In this document: in pieces, positions 1 through 9,403 of the stretch
Numbering within the stretch: the first letter of the stretch is position 1
Layout: each line of letters starts with the position of its first letter
Assembly (NCBI GenBank): GCA_900635465.1
Contig: LR134135.1
Span: forward strand, 3,472,001 to 3,536,000
Source: Lelliottia amnigena
GTDB taxonomy: Bacteria > Pseudomonadota > Gammaproteobacteria > Enterobacterales > Enterobacteriaceae
Direction: 5' to 3'
DNA: 64,000 bases
The notes under the pieces: model-generated
What the model was told of the DNA's origin: nothing
Database searches by the model: none
The model's input: the letters and a program-made list of their open reading frames with translations, nothing else
Translations under genes and position numbers: made by a program

Positions 1-944
1 GAAAGCATATGAATATAGTCTCGTCCCAGTTTGCCCCATGATGCGAGCAGCGGATTCGGTAAATCCTGAATCCCCTCTTCACTGAAAAGATGAGCAGCAG
101 TGGCACTGTCTTTAAAAAGCGGGATAGAGCGTTCTTCGAATATCCGACGTCTCTGGCGGGTAACGAGCCGAGCGAGCCAACGGGAATCCTGAATATCGCC
201 CCAGTAATGTCGACAAGGGTTAGTAAACAAAATGTGGATATCGACATGCTTGCCCAACGCTTTAAGTGCATTCAGATAAACGGGCGGTAACGCCGAGATT
301 CCGCAGATAAACACGCGCGAGGGTAACCCTTCCGGTGGCTTCGAAGCCGCTTCGAGCGTTGCAATAAAACGATCGTAGAGATTGGCACGATGCCACTGGG
401 GCTGCCCCAGCTTTTCAGTATGTTCTATCAGCGCTTTCCAGAGCGGGGCCTGCCAGATTTGAGCATCGGGTAAACCATCAATAAGTTCTCCAGCTTCCCA
501 ACAGTTCAACCATTGCGAACGATAGACCAGATATTGGTCATACAGATCGGCTGTACGCGAGGCGAGCTGGAACAACTTACGTTTATCATTATCGTCACTG
601 AGATAGTGCCGGAGCATGACGAATTCATCGCGTGGAAGCATATCGGGCAGAATCGACATCAGCTTCCAGCTCATGCTTTGTTTACTGAATGCACTTTGTT
701 TAGGGATATCTGGCAGAACACGGACAAACATGTCCCAAATAAAACTCGCGGGAAGCGGGAATTCGATATTTGCCGCGATACCGAATTTTTGCGCAAAGGA
801 CATTTGTAACCATTGAGCCATACCGGTGCTTTGTACCAGCACCATTTCAGGCTCGAAAGGATCGAGAGGATGCTCGCGCTCGACGATAAACTCCATCAAC
901 GCTTCCAGCACATCCAGACGATTAGAATGGTAGACCCTTAACAT
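1..944 (-). CDS. recC: RecC, exonuclease V gamma subunit (N-terminal part, runs off the left edge)
   Basis: The reverse strand from the ATG at 942-944 reads MLRVYHSNRLDVLEALMEF, the RecC N-terminus as I know it from E. coli, and stays open to the left edge (about 314 codons of an expected 1,120 or so). RecC is the Chi-recognising scaffold of the RecBCD helicase-nuclease, which repairs double-strand breaks and degrades linear DNA in the cytoplasm. The visible part is the inactivated helicase-like N-terminal region. The gene follows ppdC on the same strand with a gap of 12 bases, as in E. coli, so it is probably read from the thyA/ppdA side. Nothing in the visible part looks damaged. Confidence 0.95.
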   Translation of the reverse strand, partial: MLRVYHSNRLDVLEALMEFIVEREHPLDPFEPEMVLVQSTGMAQWLQMSFAQKFGIAANIEFPLPASFIWDMFVRVLPDIPKQSAFSKQSMSWKLMSILPDMLPRDEFVMLRHYLSDDNDKRKLFQLASRTADLYDQYLVYRSQWLNCWEAGELIDGLPDAQIWQAPLWKALIEHTEKLGQPQWHRANLYDRFIATLEAASKPPEGLPSRVFICGISALPPVYLNALKALGKHVDIHILFTNPCRHYWGDIQDSRWLARLVTRQRRRIFEERSIPLFKDSATAAHLFSEEGIQDLPNPLLASWGKLGRDYIHML

Positions 945-956
945 ACACGCTCCCGA

Positions 957-1280
957 CTACTGGCTTACCGGACAATGCAGGCGTGTCATTTGACCCTGCC
1001 GCCCCAGAGGAGAAAAAATAGTGACCGTGATGCTGACACATCCGGCCTGCGTTGTCTGCACCCGGTTCGTACGCCAACCCTCCGGCAACGTATCAGAGTA
1101 TAATTGCGCCTGATTCCAGGCATAATGCCAGAGCTGACGATATTGATTGAACATCGCAAAACGGCTCGCTAATGCTCGATGATAGCCAGACAGCGCAGTG
1201 ACAATCATCACCAGTAACACCATCGCCACTAACACTTCCACCATGCTGAATCCCTTTTGTCTTTCTAGGGTAGCCGACAT
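957..1280 (-). CDS. ppdC: Prepilin-type N-terminal methylation protein PpdC
   Basis: From the ATG at 1280 this is a 107-residue protein starting MSATLERQKGFSMVEVLVA. KGF-SMVEV is a type IV prepilin cleavage site (cleavage after Gly, then a methylated aromatic residue, with Glu at +5), followed by a single hydrophobic helix. A longer frame opens at 1304, but the eight extra residues would lengthen the leader for no reason and deepen the overlap with ygdB. The gene is the last of the ppdA-ppdB-ygdB-ppdC set before recC and overlaps ygdB by 16 bases. Such proteins are minor pseudopilins that prime assembly of a type IV-like pilus at the inner membrane; in E. coli K-12 the system is poorly expressed. 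Confidence 0.85.
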   Translation of the reverse strand: MSATLERQKGFSMVEVLVAMVLLVMIVTALSGYHRALASRFAMFNQYRQLWHYAWNQAQLYSDTLPEGWRTNRVQTTQAGCVSITVTIFSPLGRQGQMTRLHCPVSQ

Positions 1281-1666
1281 AGCGCGTCCTCCTTGAGTGG
1301 ACAAAAATCGCTCCAGCCATGGGGAGAAAAGACAACTCGCCCATTCTGTATTTCCCCACTACGCCATAACATCACTTCACCACTGCCAGCGATCAGTAAA
1401 ACGCGGTCATTACCCAGCCAGCGCACGCAAGCTCGCCCTTGCCGGGCATTCTTGCACTGGAGATTTGGACTCACTGGCCATAGCTGACTCTTTCCCCACT
1501 CCAGCGCTGACTGTGCGTTAGCCTGATGCTGTATCAACTGGCGCTCACTGCTGACAATACGTGTAAACGAGTCCAGTTGTTGGTTGAGCCCAGTCAGTAT
1601 TAAGCTCCCAATAATGAGCAGAAGCAGTACCAGGGCGAGCGAAGACATTCCACGCTGGAGGTTCAC
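1265..1666 (-). CDS. ygdB: YgdB family protein (DUF2509), minor-pilin-like
   Basis: This 133-residue protein starts MNLQRGMSSLALVLLLLII, a short leader with G before M followed by a strongly hydrophobic helix, as in PilX/YgdB-type minor pilins. The rest is soluble with four cysteines (NLQCKNARQGRACVRW and a C-terminal FCPLKEDALCRLP) that could form disulfides in the periplasm. It overlaps the end of ppdB by four bases and the start of ppdC by 16, so the set is a tightly packed operon. The exact role is unknown; by position and helix it is probably part of the same pilus-priming complex as PpdA, PpdB and PpdC. Confidence 0.85.
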   Translation of the reverse strand: MNLQRGMSSLALVLLLLIIGSLILTGLNQQLDSFTRIVSSERQLIQHQANAQSALEWGKSQLWPVSPNLQCKNARQGRACVRWLGNDRVLLIAGSGEVMLWRSGEIQNGRVVFSPHGWSDFCPLKEDALCRLP

Positions 1667-2227
1667 AGATTGAACCCAGTTACGCGATAAGTCGCTTGAT
1701 AAGGTTCGGTTTGCAGACCGATGCGAGAAGCCGCAAGCTCAATCGTTAATTCAGGTGAAAATCCAGATGACTGCGTTTTGCTCACTAAAAATCGTTTGAT
1801 CAGAATGCTGGCGGGATCAGTTAGTTTTTCCCACCCTTTTCCGTCGCAGGAAGTGGCTCCGCGCTGTATTTCAAGCGCTCCCCCCTTCGAGACGAAAACC
1901 CGTTTGCTCAGTTTCTGATTGCGGCGCGTTTTCCCAACGTCCATTGCTGTTAGCATCCCACTGAACAATGACGCAGCTTCCTGCCCTGCCAATCGACAGC
2001 GCTTGCCCCTGACAAAGGCCAGCACAATATCCAGCTCTCTGCAGCTGTTTACCAATTGCAGAGATTCTTAACCCTACCTCTTCTTCCAGTTCCTGCTGCC
2101 TTTCTTGCATCAGGCTGACACGCTGCAAACCCGGCAGAAAACGCGCAGTGCTCAGTAATAAAATGCTGCCAATCGCCATGGCTAACAGCACTTCTAATAA
2201 CGAAAAACCTCGTTGATTTATTGACAT
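1663..2227 (-). pseudogene. ppdB: ppdB, prepilin-type protein, interrupted by a one-base frameshift
   Basis: The frame from 2227 starts MSINQRGFSLLEVLLAMAI (prepilin motif RGF-SLLEV) and runs through VIVQWDANSNGRW to a premature stop at about 1871. The remaining C-terminus (EIQRGATSCDGKGWEK to YRVTGFNL) lies in another frame that ends at 1663. The shift maps to a run of six G on the coding strand (plus-strand C at 1880-1885). With five G the frames join as RLEGGALEIQRGATSC and give 187 residues, the length I remember for E. coli PpdB. The gene is therefore either freshly inactivated, affected by a homopolymer sequencing error, or read by slippage. It overlaps ppdA by 10 bases and ygdB by four. 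Confidence 0.85.
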
Positions 2228-2682
2228 ATTCCTTTGCCCGTACTGTTACACATCCTAATTCGCCCCCCGTTTGAGACGATGAGTAACCACTCGCCCACAT
2301 CGCTTTTAACGCGAATATGCCCGGGCCAGGCGGTATCCCTTAACCCATAAAATGCCAGCGAGGGGGTCACCTCAGCGATCGTGACGTCAGGCCATAGCGG
2401 CTTGAGAACAAAAACGCTTCGCGTATCACAATCCGTTATTTTCGTCGTTAAAAGACACCCGCTTTGACCGTCATTTTTGAGCAAAATAATGTGGTCACGG
2501 TTATGCCCGTTTGCGTCATCGCGTAATTGCACCAGAAAGTCCCGCACCTGATGTGCGGTTTGCCAGAGGCGCTGCTGTTGCTGCCAGCTTTGCCAGCCAA
2601 ATAATCCCGTCGCGCTAAGAATGACCACAATTGAGATAGCCACCATCGTTTCGATGAGCGTAAATCCACGTTCTGTTTTCAT
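2218..2682 (-). CDS. ppdA: Prepilin-type protein PpdA
   Basis: This 154-residue protein starts MKTERGFTLIETMVAIS, a textbook type IV prepilin signal: short charged leader, cleavage after Gly, Phe at +1, Glu at +5, then a hydrophobic helix of about 20 residues. It belongs with PpdB, YgdB and PpdC to the minor pseudopilins (GspH/FimT-like for PpdA) that start a pilus fibre at the inner membrane. It is the first gene after thyA on the same strand, beyond the thyA terminator, with its own promoter likely in 2683-2815. Its end overlaps the ppdB start by 10 bases. The frame is intact. Confidence 0.88.
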   Translation of the reverse strand: MKTERGFTLIETMVAISIVVILSATGLFGWQSWQQQQRLWQTAHQVRDFLVQLRDDANGHNRDHIILLKNDGQSGCLLTTKITDCDTRSVFVLKPLWPDVTIAEVTPSLAFYGLRDTAWPGHIRVKSDVGEWLLIVSNGGRIRMCNSTGKGICQ

Positions 2683-2816
2683 GGCGGCAGTGTGATGAGA
2701 ACGACAAGAAAAAACGAGGGAGGAAATTGAAAGTTACGAGGCGTTTTCCACGCTATTTTTTTCGTTGCATTGCGTTGCAAAAAGGGTTGAAAGCGACTCG
2801 TAAAATCAAAAGTCAG

Positions 2817-2848
2817 GCAAAAAAAACCGGCACTGATTAGCGCCGGTT
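2817..2848 (-). terminator. Rho-independent terminator of thyA
   Basis: On the minus strand a stem AACCGGC / GCCGGTT with a 10-base loop is followed by a run of at least six T. It sits 19 bases past the thyA stop and separates thyA from ppdA. Confidence 0.85.
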
Positions 2849-2866
2849 GTGTGAAGATGTCGCTTG

Positions 2867-3661
2867 TTAGATGGCCACTGGCGCTTTAATGCCAGGGTGC
2901 GGATCGTAGCCTTCAATTTCAAAATCTTCGAAGCGATAGTCGAAGATAGACGCCGGCTTACGCTTGATAATCAGCTTAGGCAAAGCCCGTGGTTCACGAG
3001 TCAACTGAAGGTGCGTCTGTTCCATGTGATTGCTGTAGAGATGGGTATCGCCTCCTGTCCAGACAAAATCACCCACTTCAAGGTCACATTGCTGCGCCAT
3101 CATATGTACCAGCAACGCGTAGCTGGCAATGTTGAATGGCAGGCCAAGGAATACATCGCAGGAGCGTTGGTAAAGCTGACAAGACAGCTTGCCATCGGCA
3201 ACGTAGAACTGGAAGAAAGCGTGACAAGGCGCTAAGGCCATTTTGTCCAGTTCACCGACGTTCCAGGCGGACACAATAATGCGTCGCGAGTCTGGATCGT
3301 TTTTTAGCTGATTGAGCACGGTGGTGATCTGATCAATATGGCGGCCATCAGGCGTAGGCCATGCACGCCACTGGTGACCATAAACCGGCCCCAGGTTGCC
3401 GTTTTCATCCGCCCATTCGTCCCAGATAGACACGTTGTTTTCACGCAGATAAGCAACGTTAGTATCGCCTTGCAGGAACCAGAGCAGCTCATGAATGATC
3501 GAACGCAAATGGCAGCGCTTCGTTGTCACCAGAGGGAAGCCTTCTTGCAGATTGAAGCGCATCTGGTGGCCAAAAATAGAGAGCGTACCTGTTCCGGTGC
3601 GGTCGTTTTTCGGCGTGCCCTCATCGAGCACTTTTTTCATCAATTCAAGATACTGTTTCAT
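2867..3661 (-). CDS. thyA: Thymidylate synthase
   Basis: The 264-residue product has the full length of E. coli ThyA. It methylates dUMP to dTMP with 5,10-methylenetetrahydrofolate as one-carbon donor and reductant, and is the only de novo source of dTMP. The nucleophile is Cys146 within [12 protein letters not shown], and the phosphate-binding arginines are seen in DPDSRRIIV. The gene starts six bases after the lgt stop, so lgt and thyA form one transcription unit as in E. coli. It ends in a clear terminator at 2817-2848. Nothing is unusual. Confidence 0.98.
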   Translation of the reverse strand: MKQYLELMKKVLDEGTPKNDRTGTGTLSIFGHQMRFNLQEGFPLVTTKRCHLRSIIHELLWFLQGDTNVAYLRENNVSIWDEWADENGNLGPVYGHQWRAWPTPDGRHIDQITTVLNQLKNDPDSRRIIVSAWNVGELDKMALAPCHAFFQFYVADGKLSCQLYQRSCDVFLGLPFNIASYALLVHMMAQQCDLEVGDFVWTGGDTHLYSNHMEQTHLQLTREPRALPKLIIKRKPASIFDYRFEDFEIEGYDPHPGIKAPVAI

Positions 3662-3667
3662 GGTTCC

Positions 3668-4540
3668 TCAGGAGAGCTGTTGCTGTGGACGACGGTACGC
3701 CCAAATCATCATGATGATACCCGCGACAATCATCGGGATGGATAGAATCTGCCCCATGCTGATGTACTGAACCCATTCGCCGGTGAACTGGGCGTCTGGC
3801 TGGCGGAAGAATTCCACGATAATACGGAACGCGCCATAACCAATCAGGAACAGGCCGGAGACAGACCCCATCGGGCGCGGCTTGCGGATAAAGAGATTCA
3901 GAATGATAAACAGCACGACGCCTTCAAGCGCCAGCTCATAGAGCTGAGACATATGACGCGGCAGCACACCGTAGGTATCGAAAATGGATTGCCATTCCGG
4001 GTGCGAAGGTAAAAGCGCGATGTCTTCAGCGCGAGAGGCCGGGAAGAGCATGGTATACGGCACGCTCGGATCAACGCGTCCCCACAGCTCACCATTGATA
4101 AAGTTGCCCAGACGACCCGCGCCCAAACCAAATGGAATGAGCGGTGCCATGAAGTCCGCGACCTGGAAGAAGTTGCGCTTGGTCCGTTTGGCAAAAATTA
4201 CCATTACCAGGATGACACCAATCAGGCCACCGTGGAAGGACATGCCGCCGTCCCAGACGCGGAACAGGTACAGAGGATCGCTCAGGAATGTCGGGAAGTT
4301 GTAGAACAACACGTAGCCGATACGCCCGCCCAGGAACACACCCAGGAAACCTGCATACAGCAGATTTTCAACTTCACTTTTTGTCCATCCACTGCCAGGA
4401 CGACCGGCACGACGACCGGCAAGCCACATGGCAAAGATGAAACCAACCAGATACATCAGACCATACCAGTGCAGCGCAACGGGCCCGATAGAGAATATGA
4501 CCGGATCAAATTCCGGAAAATGCAGATAACCACTGTTCAT
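3668..4540 (-). CDS. lgt: Prolipoprotein diacylglyceryl transferase
   Basis: The 290-residue inner-membrane protein (E. coli 291) carries the Lgt signature [16 protein letters not shown] and the conserved HGG after GGMSF. It transfers diacylglycerol from phosphatidylglycerol to the lipobox cysteine of preprolipoproteins, the first step in lipoprotein maturation. Seven membrane segments can be traced. It would act on lipoproteins encoded elsewhere in this window, such as YgdR and ActS. It lies upstream of thyA in a two-gene unit. The ATG at 4538-4540 gives the family N-terminus ([16 protein letters not shown]). Confidence 0.97.
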   Translation of the reverse strand: MNSGYLHFPEFDPVIFSIGPVALHWYGLMYLVGFIFAMWLAGRRAGRPGSGWTKSEVENLLYAGFLGVFLGGRIGYVLFYNFPTFLSDPLYLFRVWDGGMSFHGGLIGVILVMVIFAKRTKRNFFQVADFMAPLIPFGLGAGRLGNFINGELWGRVDPSVPYTMLFPASRAEDIALLPSHPEWQSIFDTYGVLPRHMSQLYELALEGVVLFIILNLFIRKPRPMGSVSGLFLIGYGAFRIIVEFFRQPDAQFTGEWVQYISMGQILSIPMIVAGIIMMIWAYRRPQQQLS

Positions 4541-4748
4541 CTGTCACCACAAGTTCTTGTTATTCCGCTGAAAAGGCACAGCGGCAGAGAATCGCGAACG
4601 GCGTTAACCGACGCTCCAAAGTGGCGAATCATAGCATAAGGCTGGCAGGGAGGATGCGGTTGAGATGTAAAAGATGTGTATAGAGTATCGTGAGAATTTA
4701 TTTGTTTACCCCGAAGCGATCGCCGAACGGGGGTAACGATGTTGGTCG

Positions 4749-6995
4749 TTACCGACCACCGCGGATCAAGCCACCCATGCCACGACGCTCCATAAAAGCG
4801 GCAACCTGGTGACGCACTTCTGTTGCGAACTGCGCCTCAAGGCTTCGCTTTGCAAGATCCTGAGCTTCGTCAAAATCAATATGGCGCAACAGGTATTTAA
4901 CGCGAGCCACCGAGCGGCCATTCATCGATAAATGGCGGAATCCAAGGCCAATCAATATGGCGACACACATCGAATCCCCCGCCATTTCGCCACATAACCG
5001 CAGATCGATATCGTACTGTTCAGCTTCTCGCGCGATCATCGCCAGCGCACGGAGCATCGCCGGATGCAGGCTATCGTAAATGCTGGCAACACGCGTATTG
5101 TTGCGATCCACCGCGAGCATATACTGGGTGAGATCGTTGGTACCGACAGAGATAAAATCGACGCGATTTGCCAGCTGCGGCATCATAAAGACCATTGAAG
5201 GCACTTCAAGCATCACTCCGATACGCGGTTTCGGGATCGCATAGCCGATCATCTCCTCCACTTCGCGGCCTGCACGTTCGATTAAACGACGCGCTTCGTC
5301 AATTTCATCCAGGCTGGTAACCATCGGCAAAAGAATACTGAGATTGCCCGTGGCTGCATTCGCACGCAGCATTGCGCGAACCTGAACCAGGAAGATTTCT
5401 GGCTGATCGAGCGTGATACGGATCCCGCGCCACCCGAGGCAAGGATTTTCTTCGCTGATGGGCATATAGGGCAGTTGTTTATCGGCGCCAACATCCAGCG
5501 TTCGCAGCGTTACCGGCTTGTCGTTAAACATCTGCAGCATGCCCTGATATTGCGCCACCTGCTCTTCTTCGGACGGAAATCCGCTTTGCAACATGAAGGG
5601 GATTTCCGTGCGGTACAGGCCAATACCATCAATGCGACTCCCGAGCTTTTCTTCATGCGCGGGACTCAGGCCTGCATTGAGCATCACTTTGACCCGCTCG
5701 CCGCTTTTCAGTTGCGCAGGCAGATTGACGTGATCTTCCGCAAGCTTACTTAACTCATTTTCTTCGCTAATCAGCCGCTGGTATTCCTGCAGCAAAACGG
5801 GCTCAGGATCGACCAATAATTCGCCGCGATAACCATCAACGACAAGCGTGCGCCGTTGCAGCACGGCAGGCTGAATATCCGCCCCCATAACCGTGGGGAT
5901 CCCCAACGCCCGCACCATAATCGCGGCATGGGAGTTTGCTGCACCATCGCGCACCACGATGCCCGCCAGTCTGTCCTGCGGTAATTCAGCAAGCGTCGTC
6001 GCAGAAAGCTCATCCGCCACCAGCACAAAACGTTTCGGCCAGGCGTTTTCACCCTGATTAGTGTCATCGAGATGGAATAACAGACGCTGCCCGAGACTGC
6101 GGAGATCGCCTGCCCGTTCTTTAAGATAATCATCGGTCAATGCCGCAAACTGTTCGGCAAATTTTTCGATAACTTTCTTCACTGCCCATTCAGCCACGGA
6201 ACCTTTGTCGACCTCAGCAAAAAGTTCACGTCGCAAACGCGCATCGGAAAGCAGGTGTGAATAGAGGTCAAAAATGGCCGCCGTCTCTTTTTGCGCACCT
6301 GCCGCAAAACGCTTGCTGTAACGTCGGAATTCGTTTGAAGCCTCCTCCAGCGCCCCCGTCAGACGCTCTCGCTCAAGTACAGCATCAAGCGTTGAGGCTT
6401 CATACACCTGTTCCATCAGCGGTAACGTGGCATCCATCCAGCCTTCGGCAATGGCAACGCCAGGTGAAGCAGGCAGCGCGCGGATTCGCGTTTGGCGATA
6501 TTGGCCAAACAGTGCTGCCAACTGTGATTGAGAGAGGATCGCCGCCATTTGGGTGGCTAACGTGACGAGAAATGACTCTTCGCTTTCGTCGAACTGGCGC
6601 AACTCGCGCTGCTGGACAACCAAAATACCGAGCAGCTGGCGGCGCTGAATGATCGGCACCCCAAGAAAGGCTCGAAAGCGTTCTTCTTTAACGGAAGGAA
6701 TATATTTGAAACTGGGGTGTTTTTGCGCATCCGCAAGGTTGATAGGCTCCGCCAGCCGACCGACGAGGCCGACGATACCTTCATCAAACGCAAGTGCAAC
6801 GGTGCGACCACGCGGTTTTTTAAGGCCGCGGGTCGCCATCAGGTAATAACAGCGTCGATCATGGTCGGCCAGATACACCGAACAAACTTCGGTTTCCATC
6901 GCAAGACAGATGTCAGTCACCAGGATATCCAGCGCCTCATTGAGACGCGGCGCACTGGCAACCTTTTCGACTATTTCTCGCAAGCGGGTGAGCAT
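4749..6995 (-). CDS. ptsP: Phosphoenolpyruvate-protein phosphotransferase PtsP (enzyme I-Ntr)
   Basis: The 748-residue protein is the E. coli length. Residues 1-160 or so form a GAF sensor domain (DICLAMETEVCSVYL). The enzyme I-like part follows, with the phospho-histidine in GAANSHAAIMVRALG near residue 356 and the PEP-binding domain motifs (LCGEMAGD, SVGTNDLTQYM) toward the C-terminus. It takes phosphate from PEP and passes it to NPr and then EIIA-Ntr, a regulatory chain that senses nitrogen status (glutamine binding to GAF) and affects potassium transport. It lies 12 bases downstream of rppH on the same strand, an arrangement conserved in enterics. Confidence 0.97.
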   Translation of the reverse strand: MLTRLREIVEKVASAPRLNEALDILVTDICLAMETEVCSVYLADHDRRCYYLMATRGLKKPRGRTVALAFDEGIVGLVGRLAEPINLADAQKHPSFKYIPSVKEERFRAFLGVPIIQRRQLLGILVVQQRELRQFDESEESFLVTLATQMAAILSQSQLAALFGQYRQTRIRALPASPGVAIAEGWMDATLPLMEQVYEASTLDAVLERERLTGALEEASNEFRRYSKRFAAGAQKETAAIFDLYSHLLSDARLRRELFAEVDKGSVAEWAVKKVIEKFAEQFAALTDDYLKERAGDLRSLGQRLLFHLDDTNQGENAWPKRFVLVADELSATTLAELPQDRLAGIVVRDGAANSHAAIMVRALGIPTVMGADIQPAVLQRRTLVVDGYRGELLVDPEPVLLQEYQRLISEENELSKLAEDHVNLPAQLKSGERVKVMLNAGLSPAHEEKLGSRIDGIGLYRTEIPFMLQSGFPSEEEQVAQYQGMLQMFNDKPVTLRTLDVGADKQLPYMPISEENPCLGWRGIRITLDQPEIFLVQVRAMLRANAATGNLSILLPMVTSLDEIDEARRLIERAGREVEEMIGYAIPKPRIGVMLEVPSMVFMMPQLANRVDFISVGTNDLTQYMLAVDRNNTRVASIYDSLHPAMLRALAMIAREAEQYDIDLRLCGEMAGDSMCVAILIGLGFRHLSMNGRSVARVKYLLRHIDFDEAQDLAKRSLEAQFATEVRHQVAAFMERRGMGGLIRGGR

Positions 6996-7007
6996 GATTT
7001 GCGTTGC

Positions 7008-7538
7008 TTAACCTCTTTTACGTCGCCAGGCAGGTGCGCTTTGTGGTTTAGGAGGAGCCTCCTGAAACGCTATCACAACACTTGCAAACTCTTTCATTAC
7101 CCTACGGTAAACATCGCGTTTAAACGAGACGACCTGACGGACAGGATACCAGTAGCTCACCCAGCGCCAGCCATCAAATTCTGGCGTACTGCTGGTTTGC
7201 ATATTGATTTCAGAGTCGTTGCTTACCAATTGCAGGAGAAACCATTTCTGTTTCTGGCCGATACAAACCGGCTTTGTGTCCCAACGCACCAAACGTTTCG
7301 GTAACTTGTAACGCAACCAGTTGCGGGTCGAAGCCAGGATGCGAACATCTTTTCGGCTTAAGCCGACTTCTTCGAACAGCTCCCGATACATCGCTTGTTC
7401 TGGGGACTCTCCAGGATTTATCCCGCCTTGCGGGAATTGCCAGGAGTGCTGACCATATCGCCTTGCCCACATAACCTGGCCCTGACGATTACAAATTACG
7501 ATACCTACGTTCGGGCGGTAGCCATCGTCATCAATCAC
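7008..7538 (-). CDS. rppH: RNA pyrophosphohydrolase RppH
   Basis: The 176-residue Nudix hydrolase equals E. coli RppH in length. The Nudix box lies at about residues 38-60, with the REL-FEEVGL helix supplying metal-binding glutamates. RppH converts 5-prime triphosphate RNA ends to monophosphate and so starts RNase E-dependent decay of many mRNAs in the cytoplasm. It is co-directional with ptsP, 12 bases apart. Upstream (7539-8221) is a long region with DnaA boxes that also precedes the divergent mutH. Confidence 0.97.
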
Positions 7539-7707
7539 CGGACTACCTCAAACTAAACCTTATATATGAATGATTGTTTCATACTACTGTGAGGCGGTAA
7601 ACCACTCTCTTACAGGGCTGCAACCTAATAACATTTGAATAACTCACAATTTTCACCCAAGTTATAAACAGACAGGCAGGATTGAGGCCGATTTTATTCA
7701 CTTTTTC

Positions 7708-8177
7708 TGTGGATATACTTGTGAAGAAGTATGGAATTACCGATGGACAACATTTTCCAGCACGAAAATAAGAATGTCTTACCAGAAAATAAAAACCATA
7801 ATTATTAATAACTTAAAAACAAAATAATGAGCATCACCTACCAAAGCGTGACCGTTATCACAGTGAAGATCGTAAGGCTGATGAAAGATCGAACAGCGTC
7901 GGTTTTATCCACAGATTGTGCCAATAAGTTAGTCACATTTTGTGTGAAAATTCGATTTTCGTCGCACGTCTAGGCTGTAAATCGAAACAGTAGTGAGGGT
8001 TATACCCAGTTATCCCACTTTTCTGTGGATAACTGGGTGTAAGATCCTGTTCATTGCCAGTGACCAGTTTTGAACAACCCTGATTTCGAATTAAGTTTCG
8101 CTCTTTTTTTAAATAAAAAAGACATATAAATCATAATCCTGCCATATCTGTTCAGAAATCGTTAAACTCTATCCACA
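7708..8177. promoter_or_regulatory. Cluster of DnaA boxes between rppH and mutH
   Basis: The 683-base gap between rppH and mutH is AT-rich and has no convincing gene. It holds two perfect DnaA boxes, TTATCCACA at 7905-7913 (plus strand) and TGTGGATAA at 8024-8032 (box on the minus strand), and two one-mismatch boxes at 7708-7716 (TGTGGATAT) and 8169-8177 (CTATCCACA). I recall the mutH region as one of the few high-affinity DnaA sites of E. coli outside oriC and datA, so a conserved DnaA-binding locus is likely. Whether it titrates DnaA or controls mutH or rppH is not shown by the sequence. Confidence 0.7.
8004..8038. repeat. Perfect 12-base inverted repeat containing a DnaA box
   Basis: ACCCAGTTATCC at 8004-8015 is repeated inverted as GGATAACTGGGT at 8027-8038 around an 11-base spacer. 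The right arm overlaps the perfect DnaA box at 8024-8032; the left arm carries a degenerate box (TTATCCCAC). No T-run follows on either side, so it is unlikely to be a terminator. Confidence 0.8.
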
Positions 8178-8221
8178 AGGTCTCTTTTTGTTGTTCATTT
8201 TTTAAACAAAGGCAGATATAA

Positions 8222-8914
8222 ATGCTTCCGCTCGTTCCACTCCGCTCTCACCCTGCAACAGAAGAGCAGTTATTGCACCAGGCGCAGCGCGTAGCCGGCC
8301 ATACCCTCGGAGAATTAGCCGCACTGGCAGGGCTGCCTATACCCCAGGATCTGAAACGCGATAAGGGTTGGATCGGCGTATTGCTAGAACTGTGGCTGGG
8401 AGCTAGCGCAGGCAGCAAGCCTGAACAAGATTTCGCCGCGCTGGGTGTCGAGCTGAAAACCATTCCTGTCGATAGCCAGGGTAAACCGCTCGAAACGACG
8501 TTCGTCTGCGTCGCTCCCTTAACCGGAAATACTGGCGTCACCTGGGAAACAAGCCATGTCCGTCATAAACTGAAGCGGGTACTGTGGATACCGATCGAAG
8601 GTGACAGAGCAATCCCGCTGGCTGAGCGCAGGGTGGGCGCACCGCTGCTGTGGAGCCCTGATGAAGAGGAAGATCGACAACTTTGTCAGGATTGGGAAGA
8701 GTTAATGGATATGATCGTTCTTGGGCACGTTGAGCGTATAACGGCGCGTCATGGCGAAGTTATGCAATTACGTCCGAAAGCGGCTAACAGCAAAGCGCTC
8801 ACCGAAGCCATCGGTGCCCGTGGTGAGCCAATACTCACGCTGCCACGCGGCTTTTATTTAAAAAAGAACTTCACGGGTGCCCTGCTGGCTCGCCACTTCC
8901 TGTTGAAAACATAG
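8222..8914 (+). CDS. mutH: DNA mismatch repair endonuclease MutH
   Basis: The 230-residue protein (E. coli 229) is the methyl-directed nicking enzyme that cuts the unmethylated strand at hemimethylated GATC once activated by MutL-MutS. The catalytic set is complete and at E. coli positions: Glu56, Asp70, Glu77 and Lys79 (the last two in [10 protein letters not shown]). The ATG at 8222 gives [18 protein letters not shown]. The gene is transcribed away from rppH, with the DnaA-box region in between, and is followed at some distance by ygdR. Confidence 0.97.
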   Translation: MLPLVPLRSHPATEEQLLHQAQRVAGHTLGELAALAGLPIPQDLKRDKGWIGVLLELWLGASAGSKPEQDFAALGVELKTIPVDSQGKPLETTFVCVAPLTGNTGVTWETSHVRHKLKRVLWIPIEGDRAIPLAERRVGAPLLWSPDEEEDRQLCQDWEELMDMIVLGHVERITARHGEVMQLRPKAANSKALTEAIGARGEPILTLPRGFYLKKNFTGALLARHFLLKT

Positions 8915-9043
8915 TTTTTATGTGAAGTTTGAAGTGAATCAAACTCAATCACCTTCTTTTTAAGATTTCACTGCTTCCCCATAGCGCATATTCAGGTTAT
9001 TACTACACTATGATTTGATACGAGCCAGATGAGGATGATAACG

Positions 9044-9262
9044 ATGAAAAAATGGGCGGTGATAATCTCGGCGGTCGGTTTAGCGTTTGCTGTTTCAGGT
9101 TGTAGCAGCGATTACGTCATGGCCACGAAAGATGGCCGAATGATACTGACAGACGGCAAACCCGAAGTCGACGACGATACCGGACTGGTGAGTTATAACG
9201 ACCAGCAGGGTAATAAAATGCAAATTAATCGTGACGATGTGTCGCAAATTATCGAACGATAA
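9044..9262 (+). CDS. ygdR: YgdR, small outer-membrane lipoprotein (DUF903)
   Basis: Starting at the ATG at 9044 (after GAGGATGATAACG) the product is 72 residues, [20 protein letters not shown]. The charged start, hydrophobic core and lipobox AVSGC mark a lipoprotein, and Ser at +2 predicts the outer membrane. The mature part is a YgdI/YgdR-type SH3-like domain with the motifs [11 protein letters not shown] and DDVSQIIER. An in-frame start at 9029 exists but lacks a better ribosome site. Its function is not known. It stands alone and ends in a terminator. Confidence 0.93.
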   Translation: MKKWAVIISAVGLAFAVSGCSSDYVMATKDGRMILTDGKPEVDDDTGLVSYNDQQGNKMQINRDDVSQIIER

Positions 9263-9270
9263 ACAGATAA

Positions 9271-9296
9271 AGGTCAGCCGCTTGCTGGCCTTTTTG
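9271..9296 (+). terminator. Terminator of ygdR
   Basis: The stem AGGTCAGC / GCTGGCCT (one G-T pair) with a short loop is followed by TTTTT, starting nine bases after the ygdR stop. Confidence 0.8.
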
Positions 9297-9403
9297 ATTT
9301 TTTCCTTCCCCTTTTGCCTCCCCTCTGCCATGTTTATATTCCTCCGTCCGGAGTCCGTTCCTGATCCCGACGCAGCCTACATGTCACACTAAGGAAGCCG
9401 GCT

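Noticed and set aside
7539..8221. A chromosomal origin of replication, because of DnaA boxes and AT richness
   Set aside because: No dnaA/gyrB/mnmG-type context, no 13-mer array, and the locus is the known rppH-mutH gap. A titration or regulatory site is more likely.
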